Part shown: piece after piece, positions 23,911-33,135 of the stretch
Layout: the number at the start of each line of letters is the position of its first letter
How positions within the stretch are numbered: position 1 is the first letter of the stretch
NCBI GenBank assembly: GCA_016708785.1
Contig: JADJFC010000001.1
Span: 186,001 to 250,000 of the forward strand
Length of the DNA: 64,000 bases
DNA from: Bacteroidota bacterium
GTDB taxonomy: Bacteria > Bacteroidota > Bacteroidia > AKYH767-A > 2013-40CM-41-45
Direction of reading: 5' to 3'
Made by a program: the position numbers and the translations under genes
The notes under the pieces: generated by a model
What the model was told of the DNA's origin: nothing
What the model saw: the letters and a program-made list of their open reading frames with translations, nothing else
The model's database searches: none

Positions 23911-25395
23911 ATGTCAACTGAGGCACTTAACAACCAAGAAATTAATCACAAAGACAAATACGAAAACGAACTGGCCGACTGGATTCAGCAAGAAAAATCA
24001 GCGATAGCTCTTATACACGTTGCCGGAACATTATGGTTCGACAAATCTGTTGAGCTTATTCTTTTCAGAAATCAACTTGTTGATAGAAGTGCAAGTGAAA
24101 TTTTAAATCTTCACCAGTACAGCAAACAAATGGTCAACAAACCGATCAATGTGATCGAAACTCTTGCTCTGGCAAAAGAGATGAATAAAGTTGAACTGGC
24201 TCCTTCTCGAATAGATATCGGAAAACTAAGCGCTGAATGGCTGCTTGAAAGAAAAAAATATAAAAATGCAGAAGAATTCATCGGCGACAAACTGAAAGAC
24301 TTTATCGGAAAAGAAAAACGAGTAATGGTACCGAAAGATGTTGTTCTTTATGGTTTCGGACGAATCGGTCGTCTACTCATGCGAGAATTGATCTCTCAGG
24401 CAGGTAAGGGTGAGCAATTGCGCCTCCGCGCTGTTGTTACCCGAAACAATAGTGATGAAGACATTGCAAAACGTGCAGACCTACTTCGTAATGATTCTGT
24501 TCATGGAGCATTTCCGGGTACTGTGATTGAAGATTTTGAGAATAAAGCATTGATCGTAAATGGACATTCTGTGCAAATGATAGCTGCGAATGATCCTGGT
24601 GCAATTGATTATAACTCATACGGAATTAATGATGCCTTGATCATTGACAATACCGGTGTTTCGCGTGATCGCGAAGGATTAAGCAAGCATCTAAAATCAA
24701 AAGGTGCAAGTAAAGTTTTGTTGACAGCTCCAGGTAAAGGTGATATTCCAAATATTGTTTACGGCGTTAATGAAGAAAATTTTGATCACCACACAGAAAC
24801 AATATTCTCTGCTGCAAGCTGCACAACCAATGCCATTGTTCCTGTTCTTGCCGTAATTGAAAAATCGTTAGGAATTGAAAAAGGTCACATTGAAACTATT
24901 CACTCTTATACGAATGATCAAAACCTGCTTGATAACTATCACAAAAAATATCGTCGTGGAAGATCAGCTGCGTTAAACATGGTAATCACTGAAACCGGCG
25001 CCGACAAAGCAGTTGCAAAAGTACTACCTCCGCTTGCAGGTAAACTGACAGGTAATGCAGTGCGTGTGCCAACACCTGATGTTTCCCTTGCTATTTTAAA
25101 TTTGACTGTTCAGAAAGAAACTACCAAAGACGGTGTAAACGAGATCTTAAAAAATGCAGCATTCAATGGCCCTTTAGTTGAACAGATCCAGTATTCTGTT
25201 TCAAATGAATTGGTATCTAGTGATCTAGTAGGAAATCCTTGTGCTTCTATTGTTGATAGTCCGGCAACAATCGTTTCAAAAGATAATAAAAGTATGGTAC
25301 TGTATGTTTGGTATGATAACGAATATGGCTATAGTCGTCAGGTAATTCGTTATGCGAAGTACCTTGCGGATGTGATACGACTACGTTATTATTAA
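23911..25395 (+). CDS. gap: Glyceraldehyde-3-phosphate dehydrogenase, long form
   Basis: A 494-residue enzyme that oxidises glyceraldehyde-3-phosphate with NAD(P). An N-terminal extension of about 130 residues precedes the Rossmann motif VVLYGFGRIGRLLMREL. The catalytic cysteine lies in SAASCTTNAIVPVL, and WYDNEYGYSRQV closes the domain. The extension is typical of a GAPDH class found in Bacteroidota and some other bacteria and is not a fusion artefact. I used the ATG at 23911 (MSTEALNNQEI) instead of the upstream start at 23854. The stop runs into AACGAAT repeats and a strong hairpin. Confidence 0.93.
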   Translation: MSTEALNNQEINHKDKYENELADWIQQEKSAIALIHVAGTLWFDKSVELILFRNQLVDRSASEILNLHQYSKQMVNKPINVIETLALAKEMNKVELAPSRIDIGKLSAEWLLERKKYKNAEEFIGDKLKDFIGKEKRVMVPKDVVLYGFGRIGRLLMRELISQAGKGEQLRLRAVVTRNNSDEDIAKRADLLRNDSVHGAFPGTVIEDFENKALIVNGHSVQMIAANDPGAIDYNSYGINDALIIDNTGVSRDREGLSKHLKSKGASKVLLTAPGKGDIPNIVYGVNEENFDHHTETIFSAASCTTNAIVPVLAVIEKSLGIEKGHIETIHSYTNDQNLLDNYHKKYRRGRSAALNMVITETGADKAVAKVLPPLAGKLTGNAVRVPTPDVSLAILNLTVQKETTKDGVNEILKNAAFNGPLVEQIQYSVSNELVSSDLVGNPCASIVDSPATIVSKDNKSMVLYVWYDNEYGYSRQVIRYAKYLADVIRLRYY

Positions 25396-25475
25396 CGAAT
25401 AACGAATAACGAATAACGAAAATGCACGGACGGATCCGTGCATTTTCGTTTTTAGTTATTCGCTATTAGTTAGTA
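25396..25475. terminator. Bidirectional hairpin with flanking GAATAAC repeats
   Basis: A perfect 16-bp stem 25415-25430/25435-25450 with loop CGGA is followed by TTTTT. Outside it, AACGAATAACGAATAACG on the left and GTTATTCGCTATTAGTTAG on the right extend the complementarity. It lies between the convergent GAPDH and lipoprotein genes, so it probably terminates both. Confidence 0.85.
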
Positions 25476-25477
25476 AT

Positions 25478-26173
25478 TCACTCTTTCCCGTAGTCCACCA
25501 CCACCATCCTATACTCCAACCCTTTCACGACTTGTCCATTTGTTTTACCAAGGTCATTTCGTTCTTTATAGATCATTCCTACTCCGGCTGCATACTTTTC
25601 ATTACCAAAGATCGTTTCTACATAATTATTTTCATCGATCTGGATAACGCTTAACGTTGAATCAAAAGAAAGACTATTGATCACATCGCCTTCGTGAAAA
25701 TAATCATAAAAGTAAATTTCTTCTTCTTCTGTATTTGAATCATTTCCATTCCAACTTGCGGTTGAGTTAATAGGAAATGAAAGCTTGTGATACTTGATAT
25801 TGTCTTCTGTCAAATATGCACTGGTCGACGAAAGATATTGTGTCCAAACATCAGACAATTCCCATTGCATAGTATCATTGTCACGGCGATAACGTAATCT
25901 GATCTGATTCGCCCTGCCTTCAAGATCAATGAATGTACTATCGATCTTATCTTTGATTTGAAAATGATAAGCATAAACCGAATCATCGTTGTTGTTGTCA
26001 TTCTCTGAATGATAAATAGAATCAACATCGTAAATGATAAACCTTCCCTCTTCGATTGGAAAATAATCATATGACAAAGCAGGTAAAACAACCGTTTCTT
26101 TTTTACACGAATACCATGTAAGTGCAGAAATGCAGAGAAGTAAAAATAAAAGTTGTTGTTGGATCTTTGCCAT
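25478..26173 (-). CDS. Hypothetical lipoprotein
   Basis: A 231-residue protein with a signal peptide and lipobox LTWYSC (C23) followed by KKETVV. The mature part is acidic and beta-strand rich (YDYFPIEEGRFIIYDVDSIY, KYAAGVGMIYKERND) with an Asn/Asp-rich segment. No family was recognised with certainty; many Bacteroidota lipoproteins of unknown function look like this. It starts 6 nt after the mnmA stop, so it is probably cotranscribed with it. Confidence 0.75.
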   Translation of the reverse strand: MAKIQQQLLFLLLCISALTWYSCKKETVVLPALSYDYFPIEEGRFIIYDVDSIYHSENDNNNDDSVYAYHFQIKDKIDSTFIDLEGRANQIRLRYRRDNDTMQWELSDVWTQYLSSTSAYLTEDNIKYHKLSFPINSTASWNGNDSNTEEEEIYFYDYFHEGDVINSLSFDSTLSVIQIDENNYVETIFGNEKYAAGVGMIYKERNDLGKTNGQVVKGLEYRMVVVDYGKE

Positions 26174-26179
26174 AGGAAT

Positions 26180-27268
26180 TTATCTTTCGATAAACCCGCC
26201 GCCAATTACATCATCTCCATCATAAAATACTGCACTTTGACCAGGTGCAACAGCAGTAACTGAATTGTGAAATGTTACTTTCACACGATCACCGATTTGC
26301 TCAATGGTGCTGTTTGTGCCTTTGTCTTTATAACGAATACGTGTAAGGGCTTCGGTTGCATTATCTAACGAAGTGTATTTTATAAGGTTCACATTTTTAA
26401 CCCACATCTCCTGTTTCTTCAATTCATCATAAGAACCAAGTACAACTGTATTCGTATCTGGCTTTATTTCAACTACATAAGCAGGGTCACCTAAAGCAAC
26501 TTCCAAACCTTTTCTTTGTCCGATTGTATAGAAAGGGTAACCTCTGTGCTTTCCCAGTACTTTACCTTCTGTATTAACAAAAAGTCCATCAGCCAATTTC
26601 TCCTCAATACCTTCTACCCTGTTCTTCAAAAAAGACCGGTAATCATTGTCCGGGATAAAACAGATCTCATACGACTCAGGTTTCTTTGCTAATTCATGGA
26701 AGCCCATATCCTCAGCCATTTGTCTGATCTCTGATTTATGATATTTACCAACTGGAAAAATTGTTCTTGAAAGACACTCCTGACTCACGCCCCAAAGTAC
26801 ATAGCTTTGGTCTTTCCATTCGTCTTTGCCTTTACTTACAACAAAACGACCATCTACTTCACGGACATTAGCATAATGGCCGGTTGCAATAAATTCACAA
26901 TCCAGCATATCTGCACGTTTTAGAAGTGCTTCCCACTTGATGTGTGTGTTGCAACGCACACAAGGATTCGGAGTTCTGCCGGCGAGATATTCGTCAACAA
27001 AATCCTTGATCACATGATTACCAAATTCTTCACGTATATCGATAATGTAATGAGGAAATCCCTTCTCAACAGCAATTGAACGAGCATCATTGATAGAGTC
27101 TAACGAGCAACAACCGGTTTCCTTCTTTGAACTCCCTGAAGAGGCGTAATCCCAGGTTTTCATCGTCATACCAACAACTTCATATCCTTGCTCATGTAAA
27201 ATCATGGCAGATACAGAAGAATCAATTCCTCCACTCATTGCCATTAAAACCCGTCCTTTTTTACTCAT
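26180..27268 (-). CDS. mnmA: tRNA-specific 2-thiouridylase MnmA
   Basis: A 362-residue enzyme that installs the 2-thio group of wobble uridine 34 in Lys, Glu and Gln tRNAs. The ATP-binding PP-loop is MSGGIDSSVSAMIL. The two catalytic cysteines are in NPCVRCNTHIKW and SYEICFIPDNDYRSF, with the C-terminal beta domain ending VFYDGDDVIGGGFIER. I chose the ATG at 27268 (MSKKGRVLMAMSGG) over the ATG at 27289 because family members begin a few residues before the PP-loop. A TATCTTTG element at 27294-27287 suggests a short leader. Confidence 0.95.
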   Translation of the reverse strand: MSKKGRVLMAMSGGIDSSVSAMILHEQGYEVVGMTMKTWDYASSGSSKKETGCCSLDSINDARSIAVEKGFPHYIIDIREEFGNHVIKDFVDEYLAGRTPNPCVRCNTHIKWEALLKRADMLDCEFIATGHYANVREVDGRFVVSKGKDEWKDQSYVLWGVSQECLSRTIFPVGKYHKSEIRQMAEDMGFHELAKKPESYEICFIPDNDYRSFLKNRVEGIEEKLADGLFVNTEGKVLGKHRGYPFYTIGQRKGLEVALGDPAYVVEIKPDTNTVVLGSYDELKKQEMWVKNVNLIKYTSLDNATEALTRIRYKDKGTNSTIEQIGDRVKVTFHNSVTAVAPGQSAVFYDGDDVIGGGFIER

Positions 27269-27286
27269 AATATTTATAATGAGCTG

Positions 27287-27294
27287 CAAAGATA
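27287..27294 (-). promoter_or_regulatory. -7 promoter element of mnmA
   Basis: On the minus strand this reads TATCTTTG, an exact TAnnTTTG match 18 bases before the mnmA ATG. The -33 region (TTC) is a poor match. Confidence 0.4.
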
Positions 27295-27360
27295 CGGAAT
27301 GATCATATGGATTGAAACTTAAACAGAATCATTCTAAAAAGAGTCTCTGATCTTAAAAAA

Positions 27361-28101
27361 TCACTCTTTTACATCAATTGGGCCTTTATCGTCAGTAATC
27401 GGATTCATCCAAACACCGGCTTTGTAAATATCTTCTCTTTCCAATTCACCATTTTCAAGGTAATTCAGCCATTTTCCCTCCTTCAAGCCATTCTTATAAA
27501 GACCTTTTTGCCAGACCTTACCGGTAGGGTGATAAATTGTTAAATTTCCTTCAAAACCTCCGTTCTTCATCACTCCATCGACCTTAGGAGTTCCATCCAT
27601 AAAGTACTCTTTATAAACCCCATTTTGAACATCCTTCTTATAAGTAACTGTTCTGGAAATTTTACCATTTGGATAATACAATTTCCATGTCCCTTCTTTC
27701 TTGCCTTTGAGATACAATTCTTCAGATGATTTCTTTCCCATGCGGTCATAATAAACCCAGAGGCTATCCTTGATCCTGTCAATGTATTTTCCTTTGGCCA
27801 TCAGTCCGCTGTCTTCAGAAAATATTTCAGCATCATTAATCTCTGTAAGTCCCCTGAATATCAGAATAGATTGAGGTTTACCGCTCTTATAGTATGTCTT
27901 GAATGTTCCTGTATGCTTTCCGTCTTTGTAAACACCTTCTGAAAATAGCACATCGTTAGAATAATACTTCCTCCATAAACCTTGCTTCAGGCCTTTGGCA
28001 TCCGTTCGATTGATTGTGTCGCCCTTGAAAACATTAAATTTTTGTGCGTTTGCAGAAGTTGCAATTACAAGAATCAGGTATAAAAGAATTCTGTTTTTCA
28101 T
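27361..28101 (-). CDS. Exported MORN-repeat protein (YwqK-like)
   Basis: A 246-residue protein with a signal peptide (LLYLILVIATSANAQ) and at least six MORN-like repeats of the form G.W..YY..G.......Y..G...G: GLWRKYYSNDVLFSEGVY, GTFKTYYKSGKPQS, GTWKLYYPNGKISRTVTY, GVYKEYFMDGTPKVDGVM, NLTIYHPTGKVWQKGLY and GKWLNYLENGELERE. Databases often call this type a YwqK-family antitoxin, but an exported MORN protein without a toxin partner is unlikely to be one. It probably scaffolds at the envelope. Confidence 0.85.
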   Translation of the reverse strand: MKNRILLYLILVIATSANAQKFNVFKGDTINRTDAKGLKQGLWRKYYSNDVLFSEGVYKDGKHTGTFKTYYKSGKPQSILIFRGLTEINDAEIFSEDSGLMAKGKYIDRIKDSLWVYYDRMGKKSSEELYLKGKKEGTWKLYYPNGKISRTVTYKKDVQNGVYKEYFMDGTPKVDGVMKNGGFEGNLTIYHPTGKVWQKGLYKNGLKEGKWLNYLENGELEREDIYKAGVWMNPITDDKGPIDVKE

Positions 28102-28233
28102 GGCCGTAAATATAGTGTTTGTTTAAGGTTCGAAATTTAGTACCGCTTTTTAGTTTTTTCCCCTTTTTCAACAGTATTTTTCGGTTTACATAAAAATACT
28201 ACATTGCGTGCTACTAAAATTCAAAAGATACAT

Positions 28234-29985
28234 ATGAATACACCCTCAACTAATACAGGACATCCACGTGGACTGTACCTTCTCTTTTTCACAGAAATGT
28301 GGGAACGGTTTAGCTACTACGGAATGCGTGCCATTTTTATTTTATACATGACAAAAGCATTGTTGTTTGACAAAGCTCTTGCGTCAAATGTATATGGCAG
28401 TTTTACCGGACTTGTTTATCTGACTCCATTGCTTGGTGGATACCTCTGCGATAAATTCTGGGGTAACAGAAGGAGCATTCTCATTGGAGGGGTCATGATG
28501 GCCATTGGACAATTCTTTCTTTACCTAAGCGGAAGTGCAGTAACAGAAGGTGCACAGAGCGGGTCTGCTATTACTTTTATGTGGATGGGACTTACTTTGT
28601 TGATCATTGGTAACGGATTCTTCAAACCAAATATTTCAACAATGGTTGGACAACTGTATCCGAAAAACGATTCTCGAATCGATGGTGCATTTACCATCTT
28701 CTATATGGGAATCAATATGGGTGCTTTCTTCTCGCCATTGGTTTGTGGTGGTTTCTCTGAGTTCAAATATGGTTTCCTTGCTGCAGCGATCGGAATGGTA
28801 GTGAGTTTGATCTCCTTTGAGTTATTAAAGAATAAACATCTAATTGGACCTGATGGGAAACCCATTGGAATGCCCGTTGCAAAAGTTGACATGAAAACAT
28901 ACGGAGCAATTTTTGGCTCCATTGCATTAATTTTCTGTCTCTTGAATTTCCAGAATATCGTTAAAGGAATTTTTGGTGCAGAAGCAGTTCTCGATCCGAA
29001 TACAATGGCACATACAATTGCCAATATCGATCTGGTAGCATATCTTATTTATGCTTCTTTGATCTTGATGCCTATTATAATCCTGACAGATAAATCACTG
29101 ACAAAAGATGAAAGAGAACGGATCATCGTGATCTTCATCCTCGCATTCTTTGTGATCTTCTTCTGGGCTTGCTTCGAACAAGCAGGTGCATCGTTAACAT
29201 TATTTGCCGATCAACAGGTTGACAGAGCAATTGATATCCATATTAGTCGATTCGTCATCGCAGGTGCCGGTGCAGTGCTTATCTATTTTTTAGGAAAAGC
29301 ATTTGGATGGTTCTTTGAATGGTCAAAGAAAACGATCATGAGCGTTCAAGGAATAGGAGTTGTTGCAATCATAGCATTAGCTTTCATGGGCAAAATTGCT
29401 GACATTCATTTGAGCGAATTCCCTTCTCCATGGTTTCAATCGATAAATCCTTTAGCGATCATCGTCCTTGCTCCTTTCTTCACTATGATGTGGGGTAAAT
29501 TAGCTAAAGTAAATATGGAACCTTCTTCTCCTTTGAAAATGGCAATGGGATTAGGTCTTGTTGCACTTGGCTATGTGATCATTGCTTATGCAGTAAAAGG
29601 AATTGACCCATCGACAAAGATCGCAATGTTCTGGCTTTTTGCTCTGTACATTGTTCATACAATGGGCGAATTGTGTTTATCGCCAATTGGACTAAGTATG
29701 GTAAGTAAGCTTGCTCCCCTTCGCTTATCTTCATTGATGATGGGAACATGGTTCCTTGCAAACGCAGTTGCCAATAAATTTGCAGGTACACTAAGTGCTT
29801 TGATTCCTCCTGGAGCAGGTGAAGAACCGGCTGAGGCTGGTGAAGCAATTCCAAGTTTCTTAGGTATAGAAATTTCGAATCTATTTATTTTCTTCTGTGT
29901 TTTCATCGTATTAAGCGGTGTAGCTTCATTGATACTTCTAGCTCTGTATCGTAAATTATTAAAAATGATGCATGGGGTGAATTAA
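28234..29985 (+). CDS. Proton-dependent oligopeptide transporter (POT/PTR2, MFS)
   Basis: A 583-residue inner-membrane transporter with about 14 helices. Helix 1 carries the POT signature FFTEMWERFSYYGMRAIFIL. The PTR2 motif region follows (GNGFFKPNISTMVGQLYPKN and DGAFTIFYMGINMGAFFSPL), and FWACFEQAGASL is conserved in helix 7. Members import di- and tripeptides with protons. ATG 28234 (MNTPSTNTGHPRGLY) was chosen over an upstream TTG at 28204. A terminator follows. Confidence 0.93.
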   Translation: MNTPSTNTGHPRGLYLLFFTEMWERFSYYGMRAIFILYMTKALLFDKALASNVYGSFTGLVYLTPLLGGYLCDKFWGNRRSILIGGVMMAIGQFFLYLSGSAVTEGAQSGSAITFMWMGLTLLIIGNGFFKPNISTMVGQLYPKNDSRIDGAFTIFYMGINMGAFFSPLVCGGFSEFKYGFLAAAIGMVVSLISFELLKNKHLIGPDGKPIGMPVAKVDMKTYGAIFGSIALIFCLLNFQNIVKGIFGAEAVLDPNTMAHTIANIDLVAYLIYASLILMPIIILTDKSLTKDERERIIVIFILAFFVIFFWACFEQAGASLTLFADQQVDRAIDIHISRFVIAGAGAVLIYFLGKAFGWFFEWSKKTIMSVQGIGVVAIIALAFMGKIADIHLSEFPSPWFQSINPLAIIVLAPFFTMMWGKLAKVNMEPSSPLKMAMGLGLVALGYVIIAYAVKGIDPSTKIAMFWLFALYIVHTMGELCLSPIGLSMVSKLAPLRLSSLMMGTWFLANAVANKFAGTLSALIPPGAGEEPAEAGEAIPSFLGIEISNLFIFFCVFIVLSGVASLILLALYRKLLKMMHGVN

Positions 29986-30031
29986 TAATACGCTTTCCGG
30001 ATTTATTTCCGGCAGTTGTAATAAAAGTTTT

Positions 30032-30063
30032 AAAAAAATCCTGCTCACGGCAGGATTTTTTTT
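30032..30063 (+). terminator. Rho-independent terminator after the peptide transporter
   Basis: A 13-bp stem AAAAAAATCCTGC/GCAGGATTTTTTT (30032-30044/30050-30062) with a 5-base loop and a T-run. The same TCCTGC core is used by the terminators at 36544 and 55396. Confidence 0.9.
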
Positions 30064-30102
30064 ACCTTGTAATCTGATTCAATCCTTAATCCAGAACAAA
30101 TA

Positions 30103-30633
30103 ATGAACAAAACCTACCTCCTTCTGCTGGTCTTCCTTTTATCATTTTCAGTAAAAAACAGTTTTAGTCAGGAACACAATTCTCCCGATGGCATTCAGTG
30201 GGTATCCTTTGAAGATGCATTGGCACTTTCTTCCAAAGAACCAAAAAAGATCTTTCTGGATATCTATACAGGCTGGTGTGGCTGGTGTAAAAAAATGGAT
30301 GCGTCAACATTTAAAGATCCTAAGGTTGTCAGTTATATGAATAAGAATTTTTATGCTGTTAAACTGGATGCTGAAACGAAAGACACAATTACATATAAGG
30401 ATAAAAATTACACATTTGTCGCTGCTTATAAATCAAATGAAGTTGCTGCATTTCTCCTCAATGGACAAATGAGTTACCCAACTTCCGTTTACCTCGATGA
30501 AAAGTCAGACCCCATTACATCTGTCCCCGGATTCCTAACTTCCGATCAACTATTACCGATTTTAAAGTACTTCGGTGAAGACATTTACAAAACCAAGAAG
30601 TGGGAAGAATATCAAAGTGAAGGAACTAAGTAA
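30103..30633 (+). CDS. Exported thioredoxin-family protein
   Basis: A 176-residue protein with signal peptide (LLLLVFLLSFSVKNSFSQ). The thioredoxin fold has the redox motif YTGWCGWCKKMDAST (C-G-W-C) and cis-proline segment MSYPTSVYLD. The type is close to periplasmic DUF255/thioredoxin_7 proteins that act as disulfide reductases. It lies alone between the peptide transporter and tRNA-His. Confidence 0.88.
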   Translation: MNKTYLLLLVFLLSFSVKNSFSQEHNSPDGIQWVSFEDALALSSKEPKKIFLDIYTGWCGWCKKMDASTFKDPKVVSYMNKNFYAVKLDAETKDTITYKDKNYTFVAAYKSNEVAAFLLNGQMSYPTSVYLDEKSDPITSVPGFLTSDQLLPILKYFGEDIYKTKKWEEYQSEGTK

Positions 30634-30778
30634 TATCACTAAGCTTTCTTTACTATCCAATCTCAAAGCATTCATTTTCAAACCCCTTCGAAATAATACT
30701 TGCCTAATCGTAAATTTAGGTTTGCGGAGGTGAAAAAAATCGGTATTTTCGCAGCCCATTCAGGAAACTGAATAATAT

Positions 30779-30853
30779 GGTGGATGTAGCTCAGTTGGTT
30801 AGAGCGCTAGATTGTGGTTCTAGAGGTCGCGGGTTCGACCCCCGTCTTTCACC
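30779..30853 (+). tRNA. tRNA-His (anticodon GTG)
   Basis: A full cloverleaf. The acceptor stem has 8 bp including the extra G-1:C73 pair diagnostic of tRNA-His and one T-T mismatch. The D arm is GCTC/GAGC, the anticodon stem CTAGA/TCTAG with loop TTGTGGT, and the T arm GCGGG/CCCGT with TTCGACC. CCA is not encoded. An exact TAGGTTTG lies about 55 bp upstream (30717-30724), and a terminator follows within 10 bp. Confidence 0.97.
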
Positions 30854-30861
30854 CTTAATTT

Positions 30862-30894
30862 TCCCTTAAGCCTTTGAGTTTAAGGGATTTTTTG
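30862..30894 (+). terminator. Terminator after tRNA-His
   Basis: An 8-bp stem TCCCTTAA/TTAAGGGA (30862-30869/30880-30887) with a 10-base loop, followed by TTTTTT. Confidence 0.85.
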
Positions 30895-30974
30895 TTTCAC
30901 ATGCCTTTTACTCTATCTATTCTGCCATCACATTTCCTTTCTGAAAAAAGGCTTACCTTTATACTGTTATTAAA

Positions 30975-33116
30975 ATGGAAGAAAAAGTATTGCTGAATGT
31001 TGAAGGAATGGATTGCGCGAATTGCGCACTTTCAATTACCCGTTCTCTTCAAAAATCCGGATTTCAAGATGTAAATGTGAATTTTGCTACCGGCGAGGTC
31101 ATTTTTGACATTGTTGAAAGTGAAAAGGTCGACTTAGCAGTTTCAAACATTAAAAATCTTGGTTATTCAGTTATTGACAGATCTGATGTTATTCAAAACA
31201 CAGAAGAAGTCAAGATTTCTACGAACTCATTTGATGAAACGAGAAAAAAATTCCTGATTTCCTTAGCTTTTACTTTGCCATTATTCCTGCATATGTTTGT
31301 TGGAATATCTCTTCTGCATAATCCTTTCTTTCAACTGATTTGTTCACTTCCCGTATTATTCATTGGTATCACCCATTTTGGCAAAAGTGCATACTACTCA
31401 ATAAAATCAGGCGTCCCGAATATGGATGTATTGATTGTGATCGGATCGACAGCAGCTTTTGCATATAGTATTTTAGGGATGGTTCTTCACCCGGATCAAG
31501 CTGCAAATTTTTTATTCTTTGAAACGGGTGCTACAATCATCACACTTGTTCTTTTAGGCAATATGATCGAACAGCGCTCGGTTAAACAGACAACTTCTGC
31601 TTTACGCGAACTTTCCTCTTTGCAACCTTCAAAAGCGAAGATCATTTTGACTGATAATGGGATTGAAAGTATATCTGAAATTGAAATTGAAAAGATCAAG
31701 CTTGATGATACTTTAATCTTTAATACCGGTGACAGGATCGCTGTTGACGGAATTATTATTACCGGAAATGGAATCACTGATGAATCTATGTTAACAGGTG
31801 AAAGTATGCCTGTAACAAAAAAATCCGGGGACAACGTCATTAGTGGAACATTGGTAATTGATGGGTCATTTAGGATCAAAGCTGAAAAAACAACTAAAGA
31901 TTCTGCTTTGGCAAAAATTATTTCTCTTGTCAAAATTGCGCAAAACAATAAACCGGAAATTCAAAAACTTGGCGATAGAATCAGTGCTATTTTTGTTCCG
32001 GTTGTTCTATTGATCTCACTAGCAACTTTTCTAAGTGCAGCATTTTTATTCGATCTGCCTTTTAGCAAAGCATTGCTCAATAGCATTGCCGTGCTGGTGA
32101 TCTCTTGTCCATGTGCTATGGGCCTTGCAACTCCAACCGCAGTGATCGCAGGAATCGGTAGAGCAGCCAAAAGCGGTATACTCATCAAAGGTGGCTCTAC
32201 ACTAGAACAACTGGCAAAGGTGAAAACTATCATCTTTGACAAGACAGGAACTCTGACAACAGGAAACTTCAAGATAAAAAAGATCAACAGTTTAGGTCTT
32301 CCGGAAGAAGAAATACAGAGTATTTTATATTCACTGGAATCCCATTCATCGCACCCGATAGCCAGATCTATTCAAAAAGAATTAAGTTCGTTATCCGTTA
32401 ATGAAATCAAATGGAAAACAATTCAGGAAGACAAAGGAATTGGAATAAATGCAACGACCGAATCCGGTGATCTTTACAGTGCAGGATCGTTCCAGATGGT
32501 TAAACATTTTTTCTCTGACGATACGCATAATATTTATGTTCTGAAAAACAACAAACTTATTGCAACAGTAGATATTGAAGATGAATTAAAACCGGGATCC
32601 CGACAAATGATCGATCGGTTAAAAGAGATGGGAATAAAAAGTGTACTTCTTAGTGGCGATAAAAAAAATCGTTGCATAGAAATTGCAGAACAATGTGGAA
32701 TTGAAGAATTTTATTTCGAGAAATTGCCGAATGAAAAAAGTAAGATAATTGCCGAGCACATGAAATCCAATCCAACGGCAATGATTGGCGACGGCATCAA
32801 TGATGCTCCTGCTTTGGCGATGGCAACTGTAGGTATTTCTATTAGCAATGCTTCTGATGTTGCCATTCAATCGGCACAAGTAATTTTACTTGACAAAAAA
32901 GATATTTCGATTTTATTAAAAGCAATTACGATCAGCAGACTAACCTACTCCACTATCAAGCAAAATCTGTTCTGGGCATTTTTTTACAACACAGTTGCAA
33001 TTCCTTTTGCAGCTTTCGGCTATTTAAGTCCAATGATAGGTGCACTTTCAATGGCTTTTTCAGACGTTATCGTAATAGGAAACTCTTTACGATTGAAAAC
33101 CAGGAAGATTTTCTAA
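30975..33116 (+). CDS. copA: Copper-translocating P-type ATPase
   Basis: A 713-residue P1B ATPase for Cu(I) export. One N-terminal HMA domain (EGMDCANCALSI, metal cysteines near 14 and 17) is followed by membrane helices, the TGES actuator motif (MLTGESMPV), the ion-site CPC (SCPCAMGLATPTA), the phosphorylation motif DKTGTLT, an HP motif in SHPIAR, and GDGINDAPALA. CPC plus CxxC favours copper over zinc. A glycosyltransferase starts 19 nt later. Copper handling may relate to the copper-dependent enzymes in the window, but this is only a guess. Confidence 0.92.
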   Translation: MEEKVLLNVEGMDCANCALSITRSLQKSGFQDVNVNFATGEVIFDIVESEKVDLAVSNIKNLGYSVIDRSDVIQNTEEVKISTNSFDETRKKFLISLAFTLPLFLHMFVGISLLHNPFFQLICSLPVLFIGITHFGKSAYYSIKSGVPNMDVLIVIGSTAAFAYSILGMVLHPDQAANFLFFETGATIITLVLLGNMIEQRSVKQTTSALRELSSLQPSKAKIILTDNGIESISEIEIEKIKLDDTLIFNTGDRIAVDGIIITGNGITDESMLTGESMPVTKKSGDNVISGTLVIDGSFRIKAEKTTKDSALAKIISLVKIAQNNKPEIQKLGDRISAIFVPVVLLISLATFLSAAFLFDLPFSKALLNSIAVLVISCPCAMGLATPTAVIAGIGRAAKSGILIKGGSTLEQLAKVKTIIFDKTGTLTTGNFKIKKINSLGLPEEEIQSILYSLESHSSHPIARSIQKELSSLSVNEIKWKTIQEDKGIGINATTESGDLYSAGSFQMVKHFFSDDTHNIYVLKNNKLIATVDIEDELKPGSRQMIDRLKEMGIKSVLLSGDKKNRCIEIAEQCGIEEFYFEKLPNEKSKIIAEHMKSNPTAMIGDGINDAPALAMATVGISISNASDVAIQSAQVILLDKKDISILLKAITISRLTYSTIKQNLFWAFFYNTVAIPFAAFGYLSPMIGALSMAFSDVIVIGNSLRLKTRKIF

Positions 33117-33135
33117 ATTACAGCCGACTTCTATT

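Noticed and set aside
27361..28101. Antitoxin of a toxin-antitoxin pair (YwqK label)
   Set aside because: The protein has a signal peptide and MORN repeats, and no toxin-like gene is adjacent.
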